Source: a bacterium (GTDB lineage Bacteria > Actinomycetota > Thermoleophilia > Solirubrobacterales > 70-9). Taken from it: a stretch of 64,000 nucleotides of DNA. Numbering within the stretch: the stretch's first letter is position 1; each line of letters opens with the position of its first letter. The notes beneath the pieces were generated by a model that worked only from the letters and a program-made list of their open reading frames with translations, did not search any database and was not told where the DNA came from. Below, in pieces: positions 61,592-64,000 of the stretch. Where the stretch lies: NCBI GenBank assembly GCA_023251935.1, contig JAHEXV010000003.1, positions 16,246 through 80,245 of the forward strand. The letters run 5' to 3'. The position numbers were made by a program, and so were the translations under genes.

Positions 61592-61622
61592 CTACTCGCG
61601 CAGCCCGGCGCTTCGATGGGCT
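61592..61622 (-). pseudogene. C-terminal fragment of an NTF2/SnoaL-like gene
   Basis: On the minus strand the last codons read like the ending of the intact paralogue (compare EAPGCAR-stop with EAAGLRE-stop), and the DNA matches 60054-60084 closely. Nothing of the gene body remains. The gene-free stretch 61356-61698 contains this fragment and a terminator and nothing else that I can support. Confidence 0.45.
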
Positions 61623-61641
61623 GCCGCGACCTGCCAGAGAA

Positions 61642-61672
61642 GACGCCGGGCGGAGCTGTTCCGCCCGGCGTC
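61642..61672. terminator. 13-bp perfect hairpin downstream of the secreted protein gene
   Basis: GACGCCGGGCGGA and TCCGCCCGGCGTC form a perfect stem around a five-base loop, 27 bases beyond the stop of the minus-strand gene at 61699. Probable terminator. Confidence 0.75.
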
Positions 61673-61698
61673 GTGACTCAGCTTCTTATTACCGCTGC

Positions 61699-62130
61699 CT
61701 AGCGGACGAGGGCGAAGCGGAGCCTGTCCGTGTTCCCGTGCAGGCTGTGGATCAGCATCTTGCCGGCGATCCCGTTGAAGTCGTGGGTGCCTCCGACGAC
61801 GTTGAGCCTGTTGTCGTGTCCCCCGAAGTCGCCGCTGACCTGGATGTTGCCGAATCCGCCGACCTCACCGTTCAGGTGAACGAGGGCGTGGCACCTCAGC
61901 TTGCGAATCTTGGGCTTGGGCTTGCACCGACCCCAGTCGCGACCGACCTTGTCGTGGCGGTTGCGCGGATCGAGGAGCTTGTCCTTGAAGCGGAACCCGT
62001 TTTGCCCCCCGCTACCCGACGTCTGCTTTGCGATCACGCTGAAGTGGGAATCGAACGATGCGGAGGCGGGGATCGCGAGCACGGCGACGCCGAGCGCCGC
62101 GAGAATCCCGGTCACAACGAACTTGCGCAA
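61699..62130 (-). CDS. Small secreted beta-barrel-like protein
   Basis: A 143-residue protein with a signal peptide (VVTGILAALGVAVLAIPASA). The C-terminal part GDFGGHDNRLNVVGGTHDF followed by NGIAGKMLIH resembles allene-oxide-cyclase/dirigent-like barrels, in which a GGTGxF turn is common; this is tentative. TTG start at 62130 with AAGGAAGGA six bases upstream. A strong terminator follows. The gene is bracketed by the two ends of an NTF2/SnoaL-like gene. Confidence 0.7.
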   Translation of the reverse strand: MRKFVVTGILAALGVAVLAIPASASFDSHFSVIAKQTSGSGGQNGFRFKDKLLDPRNRHDKVGRDWGRCKPKPKIRKLRCHALVHLNGEVGGFGNIQVSGDFGGHDNRLNVVGGTHDFNGIAGKMLIHSLHGNTDRLRFALVR

Positions 62131-62218
62131 TGGATGTCCTTCCTTGGGGATCGGAACCTGGGCCGGCCGATCCTATTTCACGGGGTGCCGTCCGGGCGTC
62201 AAGACGGATGGCAACTGA

Positions 62219-62280
62219 ACCTCTTGATGGTCTCGACGTTCTCCTGCGACATCGCCCCGGCAGTATCTCGCGCCCCAACG
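62219..62280 (-). pseudogene. Promoter and N-terminal fragment of an NTF2/SnoaL-like gene
   Basis: On the minus strand an ATG at 62252 starts MSQENVETIKRFSCHPS-stop. The first seven residues and about 20 bases upstream, including GAGATACTG, match the region before the frameshifted paralogue at 60859. Only the promoter and first codons are left. Confidence 0.6.
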
Positions 62281-62295
62281 CGCCTCGGGGGAAGA

Positions 62296-62847
62296 TCAGT
62301 TCGTCGCCGAGGTCACGCAGCGGTAGTGGTAATGCAGGCTGGAGTCGTCAGCGCTGAGGTCGAGCCTCCGAGCCTGATCCTCGCCGACCAGGGCGCCTTC
62401 CTTGGCGACAAAATGCCCGTTGTCGTCCCAGAACTCCGTTGCGACCCACTCGGCGTCCAGGGGTGCCCCGAGATGGTCGAAGACGAGCGTGAGCTCGGCG
62501 AGACTCGGCAACCGGCGCCCCGCACTGGCGCACGTCTTGAGCGCGTCTGCGAGGGTGGCGGCGGGGCGGATGGAGTCCTCGAAGCAGATGTCCCCAGCTT
62601 GGCGCAGGCCGGACGGACAATGCAGTCTCAGGGACGCCTTGAGCTTCGTGGACAAGTCGGCGCCAGCGACGGAGCCACCGATGATGTTCGGATGATCGCC
62701 CGATGGCGGTTTGTGCCCGGAGATCGTGCCGCGGTCCACCTGACCGTTCTTCGTGATGAGCACGTTTGCCAGGGCGGTCCCGCCGCCCAATAGCAAGACC
62801 AGGCACACGGTCGAGACGACATTCGCGTAGGTGAGCTGTCGGCGCAT
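62296..62847 (-). CDS. Secreted or anchored protein of unknown function
   Basis: A 183-residue protein with AGAGGGA just before its ATG at 62847. The N-terminus MRRQLTYANVVSTVCLVLLLGGGTALA is a signal peptide or anchor. The rest has four cysteines, LRLHCPSGLRQAGDICFED and a later RRLPSLAELTLVFDHLGAP, followed by TEFWDDNGHF; the latter part is reminiscent of C-type-lectin/DUF1554-like domains, but this is weak. The N-terminal TYANVVS motif is shared with the protein at 63540. Confidence 0.7.
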   Translation of the reverse strand: MRRQLTYANVVSTVCLVLLLGGGTALANVLITKNGQVDRGTISGHKPPSGDHPNIIGGSVAGADLSTKLKASLRLHCPSGLRQAGDICFEDSIRPAATLADALKTCASAGRRLPSLAELTLVFDHLGAPLDAEWVATEFWDDNGHFVAKEGALVGEDQARRLDLSADDSSLHYHYRCVTSATN

Positions 62848-63042
62848 GGTTCCCTCTTGGATCGACGGGTCTGGGCGAGCGTAGATCCGGTGCAGGTCCT
62901 TGTCCAGCGGGAACTGTTCTTGCCGAGGTCCGGCGAGGCTGATGGCCTGACCGCCCCTAGCAACTGATGGATCGGCCACCCCACACGCACATTCGCCCCA
63001 GATCGGTCGTGTAGATCGCCAGCCGCCGGGCGCTCGTTCTGG

Positions 63043-63540
63043 CTACGGGGTGATGATCGTGAAGTCGTCGTCCTTGTAGAGCCCGGCCGGCGGGTTGTAG
63101 ACGCCCACGCCGAAAAGACCAGGGGACGGAGACGTGGAGCTGGCCACGTCGCTTCCGCCTTCCGCGGTCGTCACCGACGCGGTCACCGGCGAGCCGTTGA
63201 AGCGCACCTCGTAGGCGCCAATCGCCAACTTCCGCGCCTCCACGCTCTGGCCGCTGCAGTTGTAGCCGACCACGCCGGACGTGGTGAAGGTGTTGGGGAA
63301 CCCGGAGCTTGCGTCGACGTGCGCCCAGCCCCTGATCTGACCGGTCATCGCCCCGCACCCGCGGCGCACCTCCTGACCGGTCACGGTGTGCTTCTTCAGC
63401 TTCTTGCCGGCGATCGAGCGATTCTTGATGTCCTTGCCGTTGATCCTCGAGACCGCGAACGCGGACCCGCCCAGCGCGACGAGCAGCGCGATCACGGAGA
63501 CGACGTTGGCGAAGGTCAGGTGGCTACTGATGCGGCGCAT
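63043..63540 (-). CDS. Secreted protein with INGKDIKNRSI-type linker
   Basis: A 165-residue protein with GGGAGGA before its ATG at 63540. The start MRRISSHLTFANVVSVIALLV and the following INGKDIKNRSIAGKKLKKHT form a signal/anchor followed by a basic repeat-like linker that is frequent in secreted proteins of related actinobacteria (recollection). The C-terminal 90 residues are beta-rich with a cysteine pair. Function unknown. Same strand as the genes at 61699 and 62296. Confidence 0.75.
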   Translation of the reverse strand: MRRISSHLTFANVVSVIALLVALGGSAFAVSRINGKDIKNRSIAGKKLKKHTVTGQEVRRGCGAMTGQIRGWAHVDASSGFPNTFTTSGVVGYNCSGQSVEARKLAIGAYEVRFNGSPVTASVTTAEGGSDVASSTSPSPGLFGVGVYNPPAGLYKDDDFTIITP

Positions 63541-63607
63541 CGTTCCTCCCTTGATCGACCGCCTCGTGCCGACCCTACCTCGGGGGGAGACGCCGCGTCC
63601 AGCGGTC

Positions 63608-63640
63608 CTACTCCCCCAGCCCGGCGGCTTCGAGGAGCTG
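63608..63640 (-). pseudogene. C-terminal fragment of an NTF2/SnoaL-like gene
   Basis: On the minus strand the bases encode QLLEAAGLGE-stop, matching the RAQALEAAGL endings of the paralogues. It lies directly downstream of the cupin gene. Nothing of the gene body is left. Confidence 0.5.
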
Positions 63641-63652
63641 TCCCGGGATCAG

Positions 63653-64000
63653 CTAGTGCCGCTTTGCGTACTCCCCGAACTCGCCGAAGTCGAGCATCAC
63701 GCACGGCTCGTCTCCAGGGATCTCTGCGTCGTGACCCGGTGGGATCGCGAAGACGTCGCCCGGGCCGACCTCCATCGTCGCCCCGTCGTCCATTTGCACC
63801 GTCATCCCGCCAGAGAGGCAGTAGCCCAGGTGCGAGACCTGGCAGGAGTCGGTCTGGGCGATCGGCTTGACGTTCTCGGACCACTTCCAGCCGGGCTCGA
63901 AGACGGCCTTGCCGACGACCTGACCTCCGATGTTGAGAACGTCGGCCTTTCCCTTTCCTTCAAAGGGTCGGGTCTCGTCCGGGGAGTCGAAGTTCTTGAC
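63653..64000 (-). CDS. Cupin-domain protein (5' end outside window)
   Basis: An open frame from the window edge to the TAG at 63653, 115 residues visible. Cupin strands are evident: VFEPGWKWSENVKPIA, SCQVSHLGYCLSGGMTVQM, then the second motif GPGDVFAIPPGHDAEIPGDE. The residues in the usual metal positions are partly replaced, so metal binding is unclear. The ending is FGEFGEYAKRH. Small cupins of this kind bind small molecules or act as isomerases; no specific role can be given. Confidence 0.82.
   Translation of the reverse strand, partial: VKNFDSPDETRPFEGKGKADVLNIGGQVVGKAVFEPGWKWSENVKPIAQTDSCQVSHLGYCLSGGMTVQMDDGATMEVGPGDVFAIPPGHDAEIPGDEPCVMLDFGEFGEYAKRH

Overview
The window is high-GC DNA (many GTG/TTG starts, near-absence of A/T-rich spacers, dense same-strand gene packing) from an actinobacterium. 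Gene content and style (PurS-type FGAM synthase, Fe-S-type PurF with propeptide, small secreted proteins of the kind common in Thermoleophilia) suggest Solirubrobacterales/Gaiellales, but this is inference from style, not from a marker gene.

Layout. 1-19.6 kb: an almost complete purine pathway (purC partial, purS, purQ, purL, purF, purN, purH). It is interleaved with a surface-glycan set: three PAPS-type sulfotransferases, four paralogous GT-A glycosyltransferases, one further GT-like protein, an NAD-dependent sugar epimerase and a secreted sulfatase. 19.6-26.3 kb: tRNA-Lys, a membrane protein with a possible CTG start, a ligase of the LigD type, a cysteine-free Rrf2 regulator, and the sulfate importer operon (sbp-cysT-cysW-cysA), which could supply sulfate for PAPS. 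26.3-31 kb: thiamine genes, with a TPP riboswitch driving thiO-thiS-thiG and a divergent NTF2-ThiE fusion. 31-39.6 kb: a 2-oxoacid (pyruvate-type) dehydrogenase locus (lpd, pdhA, pdhB, pdhC) with lipB and lipA for lipoylation, plus a peroxiredoxin and a DsbA-like protein. 39.7-49.5 kb: secreted and membrane proteins, a rhomboid protease, tRNA-Ala(TGC), glutamate dehydrogenase, a very acidic protein and a diguanylate cyclase.

49.5-60.0 kb: the most unusual part. A complete tRNA-Ala(CGC) gene is followed by at least four, probably five, further same-orientation copies of its 3' half. These divide the DNA into five units of about 1.7-2.6 kb. Four of the copies are preceded by a left arm of about 150 bp carrying a hairpin at nearly fixed distance from the tRNA core; three of the arms are clearly related in sequence and the fourth is strongly diverged. 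Two units begin with the same 68-bp right end. Cargo is a seven-bladed propeller, an alpha/beta-hydrolase-cyclase, small proteins, an RTX-like protein, a three-repeat secreted protein, a Rieske protein and a FUSC-type transporter. No integrase is visible. I read this as serial integration of small non-autonomous cassettes at a tRNA attachment site.

60.0-64.0 kb: a decaying family of NTF2/SnoaL-like genes (one intact, one frameshifted, three end-fragments) between small secreted proteins, ending in a partial cupin. A recurring -10-like hexamer exactly 6-9 nt upstream of many start codons suggests that leaderless transcripts are common in this genome.
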